Shown: piece after piece, positions 43,608 through 51,032 of the stretch
How the letters are laid out: the number at the start of each line of letters is the position of its first letter
Numbering within the stretch: the first letter of the stretch is position 1
Origin: Rhizobiales bacterium TNE-4
GTDB lineage: Bacteria; Pseudomonadota; Alphaproteobacteria; Rhizobiales; Beijerinckiaceae
DNA length: 64,000 nt
Direction: 5' to 3'
Assembly (NCBI GenBank): GCA_019083985.1
Contig: JAHRCV010000001.1
Coordinates: forward strand, 62,001 to 126,000
The notes under the pieces: model-generated
The model's input: only the letters and a program-made list of their open reading frames with translations
Told to the model about the DNA's origin: nothing
Databases searched by the model: none
Program-made: the position numbers and the translations under genes

Positions 43608-43811
43608 ATGCGGAAAGCGATGGATGCTATGAAGAGCCTTATCCACTATTGGCAGTGCAACCGCGGGAGCTTCGCCGTGGAAAACATCATCCTGACGACC
43701 GCCATTGGTGGTCTGGTCGTCGGCATTCTGTCGAGCGATCTCATTAAGGAGGCTGAGCTTTCCATGTGGGAAAACCTGTTCGCACGCGCATCTGAGAAAT
43801 CGAAGTTTTAA
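43608..43811 (+). CDS. Orphan Flp/Fap-like type IVb pilin (divergent)
   Basis: A 67-residue protein (60 if it starts at ATG 43629) resembling Flp pilins. Seen: a short hydrophilic leader, Gly20, then SFAVEN with Glu25 at the position of the Flp +5 glutamate, and a hydrophobic helix NIILTTAIGGLVVGILSSDLI. It ends FARASEKSKF, like FNAASSKSSF at the end of the Flp pilin at 50773. The usual Glu-Tyr is Glu-Asn here. It lies 7 kb from the Tad locus, separated from it by the Mo/Sox operon. The ribosome-binding site is weak. It may be a minor pilin or pseudopilin. Confidence 0.65.
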   Translation: MRKAMDAMKSLIHYWQCNRGSFAVENIILTTAIGGLVVGILSSDLIKEAELSMWENLFARASEKSKF

Positions 43812-43821
43812 AGCAAACCAA

Positions 43822-43842
43822 GGTGCGACGGCCTGTCGCACC
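43822..43842. terminator. Hairpin after the orphan pilin gene
   Basis: A perfect 8-bp stem GGTGCGAC/GTCGCACC with a 5-base loop, 10 bases beyond the pilin stop. The lack of a T-run makes intrinsic termination uncertain. Confidence 0.5.
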
Positions 43843-43959
43843 AAGCTGCATGTTCCCCATGCCTCAAAATCGCGGCTAGGCCGGTTGTATCCCGCACCAC
43901 CACGCGTCACACTCTCATGAAAGCGCGGCACGCTGAAGGCCGCATTCAGGGAGAGAACC

Positions 43960-44415
43960 ATGATCCGTCTGACGATCAACGGCACCGTGCGCGAAGTCGA
44001 TGTCGAGCCCGATACGCCCTTATTGTGGGTGATCCGCGAACAAATTGGCCTGACTGGAACAAAATATGGCTGCGGCGTCGCCGCCTGTGGCGCCTGTACC
44101 GTTCACATCGATGGTCAGCCGGTGCGCTCTTGCTCGCTTCCGGTCAGCGAAGTCAAAGCCAATCAGAAGATCACGACGATTGAGGGGCTCTCCCCGGATC
44201 TGACCCACCCCATTCAAAAAGCGTGGCTCGAACTCGATGTGCCGCAATGCGGCTATTGCCAGTCCGGGCAGATCATGGCGGCCGCTGCGCTGTTGAAAGA
44301 GAAGCCAAAGCCGACGGATGCCGAAATCGCCGAAGCGATGAGCAATATTTGCCGCTGTGGCACCTACAACCGCATCAAGGCTGCGATTAAGCGCGCCGCT
44401 GGCATTCCGGCGTAA
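43960..44415 (+). CDS. (2Fe-2S)-binding subunit of a molybdenum hydroxylase (IorA-like)
   Basis: Small electron-transfer subunit of a xanthine dehydrogenase-family enzyme. Seen: a plant-type 2Fe-2S cluster with Cys38, Cys43, Cys46 and Cys58 ([17 protein letters not shown]...SCS), and a second cluster with Cys97, Cys100, Cys131 and Cys133 ([19 protein letters not shown]). Length 151 residues, no signal peptide. GGGAGAG precedes the ATG. It is first in an eight-gene operon and lies 10 bases before the catalytic subunit. Two-subunit forms of this type, such as isoquinoline 1-oxidoreductase, usually pass electrons to a cytochrome c. Confidence 0.92.
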   Translation: MIRLTINGTVREVDVEPDTPLLWVIREQIGLTGTKYGCGVAACGACTVHIDGQPVRSCSLPVSEVKANQKITTIEGLSPDLTHPIQKAWLELDVPQCGYCQSGQIMAAAALLKEKPKPTDAEIAEAMSNICRCGTYNRIKAAIKRAAGIPA

Positions 44416-44425
44416 GGAGGGCGAG

Positions 44426-46597
44426 ATGAGCAACGCTTTTGAAACCAACCGCCGTTCTTTCCTCGCAGGCACTGTTGCCTCCACCGCCGGCTTCACGCTG
44501 GGCTTTCATATTCCCGGCATCGATTCCGCCGCTGCGCAGGGGCAGACGCCAGAATTGAATGCATGGGTTGTGGTCAAGCCCGACGACACGGTTGTCATTC
44601 GTGTCGCCCGCGTTGAGATGGGGCAGGGCACATTGACGGGCCTCGCCCAGCTTGTCGCTGAAGAGCTTGAGTGCGACTGGAAAAAAGTCACGACGGATTA
44701 CCCGACACCCGGTGAAAACCTTAAACGCAATCGTGTCTGGGGCAATTATCAGACGGCCGGCTCCCGCGGCATTCGCGATTCTCAGGACTATGTCCGCAAG
44801 GGCGGCGCAACGGCGCGCGCGATGCTGATACAGGCTGCAGCCAATCAATGGGGTGTTCCGGTTTCGGAATGCTACACATGGAAAGGCGTTGTGCGTCATC
44901 GGCCCACCAATCGCGAATTGCGTTATGGCCAATTGGCGGAAGCGGCGGCCAAGTTGACACCGCCCGCTGACGTGCCGCTGAAAGACCCCAAGAATTGGAC
45001 GATTGCTGGCAAATCCTTGCCGCGGCTTGATACCAAGTCCAAGCTTGATGGCAGCCAGATCTATTCGATCGACCATAAAATGCCGGGCATGATGCTCGCG
45101 GCCGTGAAGATCTGCCCCTATTTCGACGGCAAGCTCAAATCCTACGACGCAAGCAAAATCACGTCGATGAAGGGCGTGAAAAAAGTCGTCAAAGTCGACG
45201 ATACGACGGTGGCGGTCATTGCCGACACGTGGTGGCGTGCCAAGAGTGCGATCGACCAAATGCCGATCGAATGGGACAAGGGCCCGCACGCGAAGCTGTC
45301 GAGCGACGACGTGACGAAAATGCTTGTCGAAGGTCTGAGTGCGGATCAGGCCTTTATCGGCAACCAGGCGGGGGATGCGAAAACAGCCTTGGCCTCTGCG
45401 GCTAAAGTGGTGGAAGCGACTTATGCCGTGCCGCATCAGCACCATGCCACGATGGAGCCGATGAATGCGACCGTCGTTTGGACACCGGAGAAATGCGAAG
45501 TCTGGACCGCGACGCAAAATGCGGAATCCGCTCTCGCGACTGCTGCAACAGCGGCGGGCTTGCCGATCGAGAAATGCGATGTCTATCGCCTCAATCTCGG
45601 TGGCGGTTTTGGTCGCCGCACGGCGCATGATTTCGTGCGTCAAGCGGTGCTGATCGCCAAGGAAATGCCCGGCGTGCCCGTGAAGATGATCTGGTCGCGC
45701 GAAGAAGATATGACGCATGGCTATTATCATCCCGTCACGATGGCCAAGCTGCGTGGCGCGCTCGATAAGGATGGGAATCTCGTTGGCCTGCACATGCGGA
45801 TTTCCGGACAATCGATCCTGTCGACGATCAATCCGGCTGGCTTGCAGAACGGGCGCGATCCGGCGACGTTCCAAGGTCTCAATCCGAGCGGCACCGAAGG
45901 CGTGTTCGGTTATGGCGTGCCCAATCTCCTGATTGATCACGCCATGCGTAATCCGCCGGTACGTCCGGGTTTCTGGCGCGGCGTCAACAACAACCAAAAT
46001 GCGTTTTATCTCGAAAGCTTCATTGACGAGTTGGCGGCTGCGGCGGGTCAAGATCCGCTCGAATTCCGCCGCAAGATGATGAAGAACCATCCCAAGCATC
46101 TCGCCGTGCTCAACGCAGTGGCCGATCGCGTGGGTTGGAGCAAACCCCCGGCGCCCGGCATTTATCGCGGGCTAGCGCAGCATATGGGCTATGGCTCTTA
46201 TGTTGCAGCCTGCGCTGAGGTCTCGGTCAATGCGAAGAAGGAAGTCACCATTCATCGCATCGTCGCGGCGACCAATTGTGGACATGCCGTTAATCCGCAG
46301 CAGATTGCGGCGCAGATCGAGGGCTCCTTTGCGTATGGTCTGACGGCGGGCTTGCTCGGCGAGATCACCGTGAAGGACGGACGCATCGTCGAAGAGAATT
46401 TCGACACCTATCCGATCCTGAAAATGGATCAGATGCCTGCGGTAGAATCGATCGTCATTCCGACGAATGATTTCTGGGGCGGCGTTGGTGAGCCCACGAT
46501 CTTCGTGGCGACGCCAGCTGTGTTCAACGCGATTGCGGCGGCAACCGGCAAACGCATCCGCAAATTGCCGCTCGGCGATCAACTCGCAAAGGCCTGA
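44426..46597 (+). CDS. Molybdopterin-binding catalytic subunit of a molybdenum hydroxylase (IorB-like)
   Basis: Large subunit that binds the molybdenum cofactor. Seen: a twin-arginine signal (TNRRSFLAGTVASTAGF), which implies export of the folded heterodimer to the periplasm. VEMGQGTLTGLAQLVAEEL, LNLGGGFGRR, HQHHATMEPMNATVVW and the catalytic-glutamate segment GGVGEPTIFVATPAVFNA follow. Length 723 residues from ATG 44426 (AAGGAGG upstream); the longer frame is not used. No FAD-subunit gene is present, so the acceptor is likely the cytochrome encoded next. The substrate is unknown. Confidence 0.92.
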   Translation: MSNAFETNRRSFLAGTVASTAGFTLGFHIPGIDSAAAQGQTPELNAWVVVKPDDTVVIRVARVEMGQGTLTGLAQLVAEELECDWKKVTTDYPTPGENLKRNRVWGNYQTAGSRGIRDSQDYVRKGGATARAMLIQAAANQWGVPVSECYTWKGVVRHRPTNRELRYGQLAEAAAKLTPPADVPLKDPKNWTIAGKSLPRLDTKSKLDGSQIYSIDHKMPGMMLAAVKICPYFDGKLKSYDASKITSMKGVKKVVKVDDTTVAVIADTWWRAKSAIDQMPIEWDKGPHAKLSSDDVTKMLVEGLSADQAFIGNQAGDAKTALASAAKVVEATYAVPHQHHATMEPMNATVVWTPEKCEVWTATQNAESALATAATAAGLPIEKCDVYRLNLGGGFGRRTAHDFVRQAVLIAKEMPGVPVKMIWSREEDMTHGYYHPVTMAKLRGALDKDGNLVGLHMRISGQSILSTINPAGLQNGRDPATFQGLNPSGTEGVFGYGVPNLLIDHAMRNPPVRPGFWRGVNNNQNAFYLESFIDELAAAAGQDPLEFRRKMMKNHPKHLAVLNAVADRVGWSKPPAPGIYRGLAQHMGYGSYVAACAEVSVNAKKEVTIHRIVAATNCGHAVNPQQIAAQIEGSFAYGLTAGLLGEITVKDGRIVEENFDTYPILKMDQMPAVESIVIPTNDFWGGVGEPTIFVATPAVFNAIAAATGKRIRKLPLGDQLAKA

Positions 46598-46602
46598 GAA
46601 GA

Positions 46603-46908
46603 GTGAAGAGGGCGCTGCCTTGGGCTGCGGCCTTTTTGCTTTTGGGGGCGGTGACGGTACACGCGCAAGCGATGCTGTCGCCGTCCGCGGAGGCCTGCCT
46701 GTCTTGCCATGGGCCTTTGCCGCGGCCGGGTGCCTTCCCGCCGCTGCTGACGCTTGATGCCGATGCAACAATAAGCGCGATGGTCGCGTTTCGCTCCGGC
46801 GCTCGCACCGGCACCATCATGAACCGCATCGCCAAGGGCTATACGGACGAAGAGATCCGGGCCATTGCAGAGGAATTGGCGCAGATCGGGCTCGGGACGA
46901 AGCCATGA
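46603..46908 (+). CDS. Monoheme c-type cytochrome (SoxE/FccA-like)
   Basis: A small periplasmic class I cytochrome c of 101 residues with GTG start. Seen: a signal peptide (MKRALPWAAAFLLLGAVTVHAQA), one heme site Cys32-Leu-Ser-Cys35-His36, and a likely distal Met in ARTGTIMNRIAKGYTDEEI. It sits 5 bases after the Mo subunit and overlaps the flavoprotein by four bases. It could accept electrons from both. FccA of Allochromatium is diheme; this is a shorter, monoheme form. Confidence 0.88.
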   Translation: MKRALPWAAAFLLLGAVTVHAQAMLSPSAEACLSCHGPLPRPGAFPPLLTLDADATISAMVAFRSGARTGTIMNRIAKGYTDEEIRAIAEELAQIGLGTKP

Positions 46909-48155
46909 CAATCTCCCGCCGCCGCTTCCTGCAGGTCGGGACCGCCGCTCTTGCCATGCCGACTGTAGCACGCGCGGCTTCGCCGCGTGTTGTTGTGGTG
47001 GGCGGTGGTTTTGCTGGTGCGATGGCGGCGCGGTCACTCGCGGCGCGCGGCCTCGATGTCAAACTCGTTGAACCGAATGCACGCTATGTTGCTTGCCCGT
47101 TGAGCAATGCCGTGATCGGCGGCTTTCGCAAAATGGAGGCGCAAAGCTTTACCTATCAGCGTTTGGCAACAACGGGCGTCAGCCTTGTCGCGCAAGCCTT
47201 GGCTGCGATCGATCCAGTGAAACGCGAGGCGGTGCTGACCGACGGTACTAGACTGCCTTACGAAAGACTGGTGATGGCTCCGGGCATTGAACTGCGGTTT
47301 GATGCTCTGCCCGGTTATGATGAAGCCGCAGCGACCATTATGCCGCATGCATGGCAGGCGGGTCCTCAAACACTGCTGTTGCGCCAGCAACTTGAAGCGA
47401 TGCCCGACGGTGGCGTTGTGGGTATGGTGATCCCGGCCAATCCCTATCGCTGCCCGCCAGGGCCTTATGAGCGGGCCAGCCTGATTGCCCATTATCTCAA
47501 GACGCAGAAGCCGAAATCAAAGCTCTTTCTGTTTGATGCGAAAGACAGTTTCTCGAAGCAGAAATTGTTTCAGTCTGCATGGGAGCGGCTCTATCCCGGT
47601 CTGATTGAATGGGTGCCGTTGTCTCAAGGTGGCAAAGTCGTGGAGGTTATCCCGGCTGAAGGCATGATCGTCACGGAATTTGGTCGTCAGAAAGTCAATG
47701 TCGCCAATGTGATTCCGCCGCAGCGGGCAGGCGTGATCGCGCAGCGTGTGGGCCTTGCCGATCGCACCGGTTGGTGCCCGGTGCACGCCACCAATTTTGA
47801 ATCGACCTTGTTACCCAACATCCATGTTGTCGGCGATGCGGCGATCATGGGTGCGATGCCAAAATCTGCCTTCTCCGCCCATGTTCAGGCCATCGCCTGT
47901 GCGACTGCCATCGAGGCGGGATTGCAGGGCGATGACATGCCCCCCTACAAGCTGATCAATGCGTGTTACAGCCTGATCTCGCCCGATGAGGCGATTTCGG
48001 TGACAGGTGTTTACCAGGCACGGAATGACCGTCTGGTGGATGTTGAAGGGTCGGGTGGTGTGAGCGCGTCCGATCTCTCGGCCGAAGGCCGTGCGCTCGA
48101 GGCGCATTATGCCGAGGATTGGTTCAACCGCGTGACGTGGCAAACCTATGGTTAG
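46905..48155 (+). CDS. Flavocytochrome c sulfide dehydrogenase-type flavoprotein (FccB/SoxF-like)
   Basis: Periplasmic FAD protein that oxidises sulfide or a persulfide and passes electrons to cytochrome c. Seen: a twin-arginine signal (ISRRRFLQVGTAALA), FAD-binding VVVVGGGFAGAMAARSL, Cys-containing PYRCPPGPYERA (a redox-active Cys position in FccB), WCPVHATNFES, NIHVVGDAAIMGAMPKSAFSA and the C-terminal FCSD domain ending AEDWFNRVTWQTYG. Length 416 residues. It overlaps the cytochrome before it and soxX after it. Confidence 0.92.
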   Translation: MTISRRRFLQVGTAALAMPTVARAASPRVVVVGGGFAGAMAARSLAARGLDVKLVEPNARYVACPLSNAVIGGFRKMEAQSFTYQRLATTGVSLVAQALAAIDPVKREAVLTDGTRLPYERLVMAPGIELRFDALPGYDEAAATIMPHAWQAGPQTLLLRQQLEAMPDGGVVGMVIPANPYRCPPGPYERASLIAHYLKTQKPKSKLFLFDAKDSFSKQKLFQSAWERLYPGLIEWVPLSQGGKVVEVIPAEGMIVTEFGRQKVNVANVIPPQRAGVIAQRVGLADRTGWCPVHATNFESTLLPNIHVVGDAAIMGAMPKSAFSAHVQAIACATAIEAGLQGDDMPPYKLINACYSLISPDEAISVTGVYQARNDRLVDVEGSGGVSASDLSAEGRALEAHYAEDWFNRVTWQTYG

Positions 48156-48582
48156 GCGTTCATTTGTGGTGGCCTTCATGCTGAGTGTGTCAATGTCGCT
48201 CGCCGGGGCGCAAGAGATCATTGGCGACGGCATGCCGACACCTCTGGCCGGTCCCGGTGACGTCACACGCGGGCGTGCAATCATTATTGACCGGCAAAAG
48301 GGCTTTTGCCTCCTGTGTCATTCCGGCCCCTTTCCTGAGCAACGGTTCATGGGCAATCTGGCGCCCGATCTGGCAGGGGCAGGGAGCCGCTACAATGCCG
48401 CGCAGCTTCGCTTGCGCATTGCCCATTCGGCACGGCTCGCACCGGACACGATCATGCCATCCTATTTCGCCACGGAAGGGTTGACGCGCGTCGCGCGACC
48501 CTATGTTGGCAAACCGATCCTCGATGGGCAGCAGATCGAGGATGTGGTCGCCTTTCTCCTCACGCTGAAGGAGGCTCCCTGA
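48148..48582 (+). CDS. soxX: Sulfur-oxidation cytochrome SoxX
   Basis: Monoheme subunit of SoxXA, which couples a sulfur compound to the SoxY cysteine. Seen: a signal peptide (MVRRSFVVAFMLSVSMSLAGA), heme site Cys54-Leu-Leu-Cys57-His58, GNLAPDLAGAGSRYNAAQLRLRI, and the distal-ligand region IMPSYFATEGLTRVA. The length of 144 residues is within the family range. It overlaps the flavoprotein gene by 8 bases and soxY by one. Confidence 0.92.
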   Translation: MVRRSFVVAFMLSVSMSLAGAQEIIGDGMPTPLAGPGDVTRGRAIIIDRQKGFCLLCHSGPFPEQRFMGNLAPDLAGAGSRYNAAQLRLRIAHSARLAPDTIMPSYFATEGLTRVARPYVGKPILDGQQIEDVVAFLLTLKEAP

Positions 48583-49019
48583 TGTCTCTCTCCCGCCGCG
48601 CCGTGCTGACCGGGATTTTTGGTGTCCTCAGTCTCAGGCCCGTTCAAGCGACGCCTGAGATGATGGACGCTGCCATTGCCGAATTCGCGAAGGGCCGCGC
48701 CATCAAGCCGGGCCGAGTGAAGCTCGATTTGCCACCCTTAGTTGAGAACGGCAATGCCGTACCTCTTACAGTGTCAGTCGATAGCCCGATGACTGAGGAT
48801 GATTTCGTCGCCCGTATCGCACTCTTCAACGAAAAGAATCCGCAACCGAATATTGCGGTGTTCCAGCTCCGGCCGGCTGCAGGACGCGCGTTGGTTTCGA
48901 CGCGGATCCGCCTTGGTGATAGCCAATTCATCACAGCCATTGCGGAAACGAACAAGGGCGAGTTGTTCATGACAAAGGCTGAACTCGTCGTGACACTGCC
49001 AGCCTGCGCGGAGAATTGA
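48582..49019 (+). CDS. soxY: Sulfur carrier SoxY with atypical C-terminus
   Basis: Subunit of the SoxYZ carrier that holds sulfur intermediates on a C-terminal cysteine. Seen: a twin-arginine-like signal (MSLSRRAVLTGIFGVL), the SoxY fold with VENGNAVPLTVSVDSPMT and IAVFQLRPAAGRALVSTRIRL, and the end VVTLPACAEN. The carrier cysteine (Cys142, the only Cys) is kept, but the canonical flexible GGCGG arm is replaced by PACAEN. Length 145 residues. It lies between soxX and soxZ in the usual order. Confidence 0.9.
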   Translation: MSLSRRAVLTGIFGVLSLRPVQATPEMMDAAIAEFAKGRAIKPGRVKLDLPPLVENGNAVPLTVSVDSPMTEDDFVARIALFNEKNPQPNIAVFQLRPAAGRALVSTRIRLGDSQFITAIAETNKGELFMTKAELVVTLPACAEN

Positions 49020-49022
49020 TTC

Positions 49023-49343
49023 ATGGCGTCCGTTCTCATCAATGTGCCGAAGGCCGTTCGCAAAGGCGACGTCATCGAGATCAAGACGCTGATCTCCCAC
49101 CCGATGGAGACGGGGTTTCGCAGTGCGCCCGATGGCAAGCTGATCCCGCGCGACATCATCTATCGCTTTGTCTGCACGTTCGAGGGTGTCGAAATCTTCG
49201 CAGCCGACCTCTTTCCAGCAATTTCTGCCAATCCCTTCATTGCCTTTACCATGCGGGCTGAGCGCAGCGGCACGCTGACCTTCCGGTGGCTCGATGATAA
49301 GGGCGGCGCGCAGGTCGAAACGGCCCGGCTTGACGTGCAATGA
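49023..49343 (+). CDS. soxZ: Sulfur-compound chelating protein SoxZ
   Basis: Partner of SoxY in the SoxYZ heterodimer. Seen: VPKAVRKGDVIEIKTLISHPMETGFR at the N-terminus, IYRFVCTFEGVEIFAADLFPAISANPF and TLTFRWLDDKGG, all SoxZ hallmarks. Length 106 residues, no signal peptide (it is exported with SoxY in known systems). It begins 3 bases after soxY and overlaps soxA by four bases. Confidence 0.94.
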   Translation: MASVLINVPKAVRKGDVIEIKTLISHPMETGFRSAPDGKLIPRDIIYRFVCTFEGVEIFAADLFPAISANPFIAFTMRAERSGTLTFRWLDDKGGAQVETARLDVQ

Positions 49344-50089
49344 GGTCATTGATCCTCGCGCTCTGTTTGATGTCGCTGCCCGCTTGGGCACAGGCGCCGA
49401 AAACCTCCTCCTTCGATCTGATGAAGCCTGAAACGCAAGCGATGCAGCGTGATGACGCAAGCAATCCGGCCATGCTTTGGATTGCCGAGGGTCGTACGCT
49501 CTGGTCGGAAAAAGCGGGGGCTTCGCGTAAAGCTTGCGCCGATTGCCATGGCGATGTCGGCTCACTGCGCGGTGTGGCGGTGCGCTATCCAGCGTTCAAG
49601 GCAACACAGCACAAGGTTATCACGCTTGATCAGCAGATTCAGATCTGCCGCGTGCAGGAGCAAAAGGCCGACCCATGGGCGCTCGAATCTCGCCCTGTTC
49701 TGGCCTTGTCGGCGCTGATCGGTTTGCAGTCGCGGGGGCTTGCGCTTTTGCCGGCCACCCCGGCAGAAGCGTCCACACTTGCGCAGGGGCGTGCTCTTTA
49801 TGAAGAACGGCGCGGACAAATGAATCTATCCTGCGCGCAATGCCATGATGACAATGCCGGCAAGAGCCTCGGTGGCGCTGTCATCCCGCAAGGCCACCCA
49901 ACAGGCTATCCGCTCTACCGCCTTGAATGGCAGGATCTTGGATCTGTAGAGCGTCGCTTGCGTAATTGCATGGTGGGTGTCCGCAGCGAGCCCTATCCGT
50001 ATGGATCGCCAGAGATGGTCGCGCTTGAAGTTTTTCTCCGCGACCGCGCTGCTGGCCTGCCGCTCGAAACGCCTGCCATTCGCCCTTGA
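49340..50089 (+). CDS. soxA: Diheme sulfur-oxidation cytochrome SoxA
   Basis: Catalytic subunit of SoxXA. Seen: a signal peptide (MRSLILALCLMSLPAWAQA), two heme sites, Cys66-x2-Cys69-His70 and Cys165-x2-Cys168-His169, and the active-site cysteine Cys210 in RLRNCMVGVRSEPYPYGSPE. Length 249 residues, in the diheme class. It is the last gene of the operon. No soxB, soxC or soxD follows, and its stop lies 4 bases from the end of a convergent gene. Confidence 0.94.
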   Translation: MRSLILALCLMSLPAWAQAPKTSSFDLMKPETQAMQRDDASNPAMLWIAEGRTLWSEKAGASRKACADCHGDVGSLRGVAVRYPAFKATQHKVITLDQQIQICRVQEQKADPWALESRPVLALSALIGLQSRGLALLPATPAEASTLAQGRALYEERRGQMNLSCAQCHDDNAGKSLGGAVIPQGHPTGYPLYRLEWQDLGSVERRLRNCMVGVRSEPYPYGSPEMVALEVFLRDRAAGLPLETPAIRP

Positions 50090-50093
50090 AAGC

Positions 50094-50507
50094 TTAACGT
50101 GTAGCCGTTGTCGCCGCTGGTTGTGGCGCTGCAGCCTCTGCGGGCATGCAGCGCGGCAGACAATTGAGCAGTTCCGTTGCCATGCCACGTTGAACAGTCA
50201 ATTGGCCGGGGTCGAAATTCGGGAGCACGCGAAGGACGAAAGTCGCCACAGCCTCCCCTTGCTCGTTCTGGGCAATCAGATTGGTCGATCCATAAGCACG
50301 GCCGGTGACAACATAAGTCCCGTTCGGTTGCGGCGTAATATCGGCCACCTTGGGGTTGCCCAGAACAATCGTTGCCGTATTGGGCGGAAGACGGATCAAG
50401 GATGCATGATCAAGGCGCACCTCAAATTGCGACGATCCTCGGTCTTGAGCCGCAAGTGGGGCAATAGAGAGCAAAACAAATGTTAGAACGGAGAAACGCT
50501 TAATCAT
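50094..50507 (-). CDS. Secreted pilus-assembly (CpaC/secretin N-terminal) domain protein
   Basis: A small exported protein equivalent to the N-terminal domain of CpaC alone. Seen: a signal peptide (MIKRFSVLTFVLLSIAPLAAQ), then LDHASLIRLPPNTATIVLGNPKVADITPQPNGTYVVTGRAYGSTNLIAQNEQGE, which parallels GNPAIANAVIRSPRKLYVIGTAEGQTNLFAMDEDG of the cpaC product at 52391. A Cys-containing Ala/Pro-rich tail ends it (LLNCLPRCMP). Length 137 residues. It faces away from the Tad locus and runs into soxA tail to tail. It probably modulates or caps the pilus secretin; this is inferred. Confidence 0.82.
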   Translation of the reverse strand: MIKRFSVLTFVLLSIAPLAAQDRGSSQFEVRLDHASLIRLPPNTATIVLGNPKVADITPQPNGTYVVTGRAYGSTNLIAQNEQGEAVATFVLRVLPNFDPGQLTVQRGMATELLNCLPRCMPAEAAAPQPAATTATR

Positions 50508-50772
50508 CGGCCCATACCTCAACGCAACGCCAAAAGACTAAAGCAGCTTTATTGAAGCACCCTTAATGAAGAGACGAAAAATTTTGTAATAATTAGAAAA
50601 TTGTGATTGAGGCCTTTTTAACTGCGATTTCTGTTTCGGCGTGCCACGCTATTTTGTTAAGTGCTGCGTAAGAAAGCTGCCTTATCGTCGGATCAGATCA
50701 AAGCTGCAAAGCGGATCTAGAATTTTAGATGCGGGCTTGGTGCTCGCTTGTTTCAAAAAGGTGAGGTTGCAA
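50508..50772. promoter_or_regulatory. Divergent AT-rich control region of the Tad locus
   Basis: This gap between the CpaC-N-domain gene and flp is notably AT-rich (24 G+C in 50521-50580) and must hold promoters in both directions. I could not pick a convincing -35/-10 or sigma-54 site. GTGAGG just before ATG 50773 is the flp ribosome-binding site. Confidence 0.45.
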
Positions 50773-50952
50773 ATGTCGAAATTTCTCAATTATCTGCGCA
50801 ACGATAAAGGCGGCGCGGTTGAGTATGTCCTCGTGGTTGGTGTGATCGGCGGATTGGTTGTCACAGCCGCTAATTCGGCTGCTGTCAAAACGGCCATTAA
50901 CAATATGTTCACGGGCGTTTTCAACGCGGCGTCGTCAAAAAGCTCGTTCTGA
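50773..50952 (+). CDS. flp: Flp-family type IVb major pilin
   Basis: Pilin subunit of the Tad pilus. Seen: MSKFLNYLRNDKGGAVEYVL, with basic leader, glycines 13-14 and the Flp Glu17-Tyr18 pair. A hydrophobic helix VVGVIGGLVVTAANSA and a C-terminus ending SSKSSF follow. Gly13 is only four residues before the conserved Glu, one fewer than the usual G-x4-E-Y, so the exact prepilin cleavage site is uncertain. Length 59 residues. It is first in the Tad gene order. Confidence 0.9.
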   Translation: MSKFLNYLRNDKGGAVEYVLVVGVIGGLVVTAANSAAVKTAINNMFTGVFNAASSKSSF

Positions 50953-51032
50953 CGATTGAGCCTTTGATGCAAACTGCGTTCGCCATGATTCGTGGCGAAC
51001 GCAGGATTTTTTATCGTTTCTGGTGTCTAATT

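Noticed and set aside
44387-46099. 570-codon open frame on the minus strand opposite the Mo-binding subunit
   Set aside because: Antisense to a clear xanthine dehydrogenase-family gene; the translation is His/Arg-rich with no domain.
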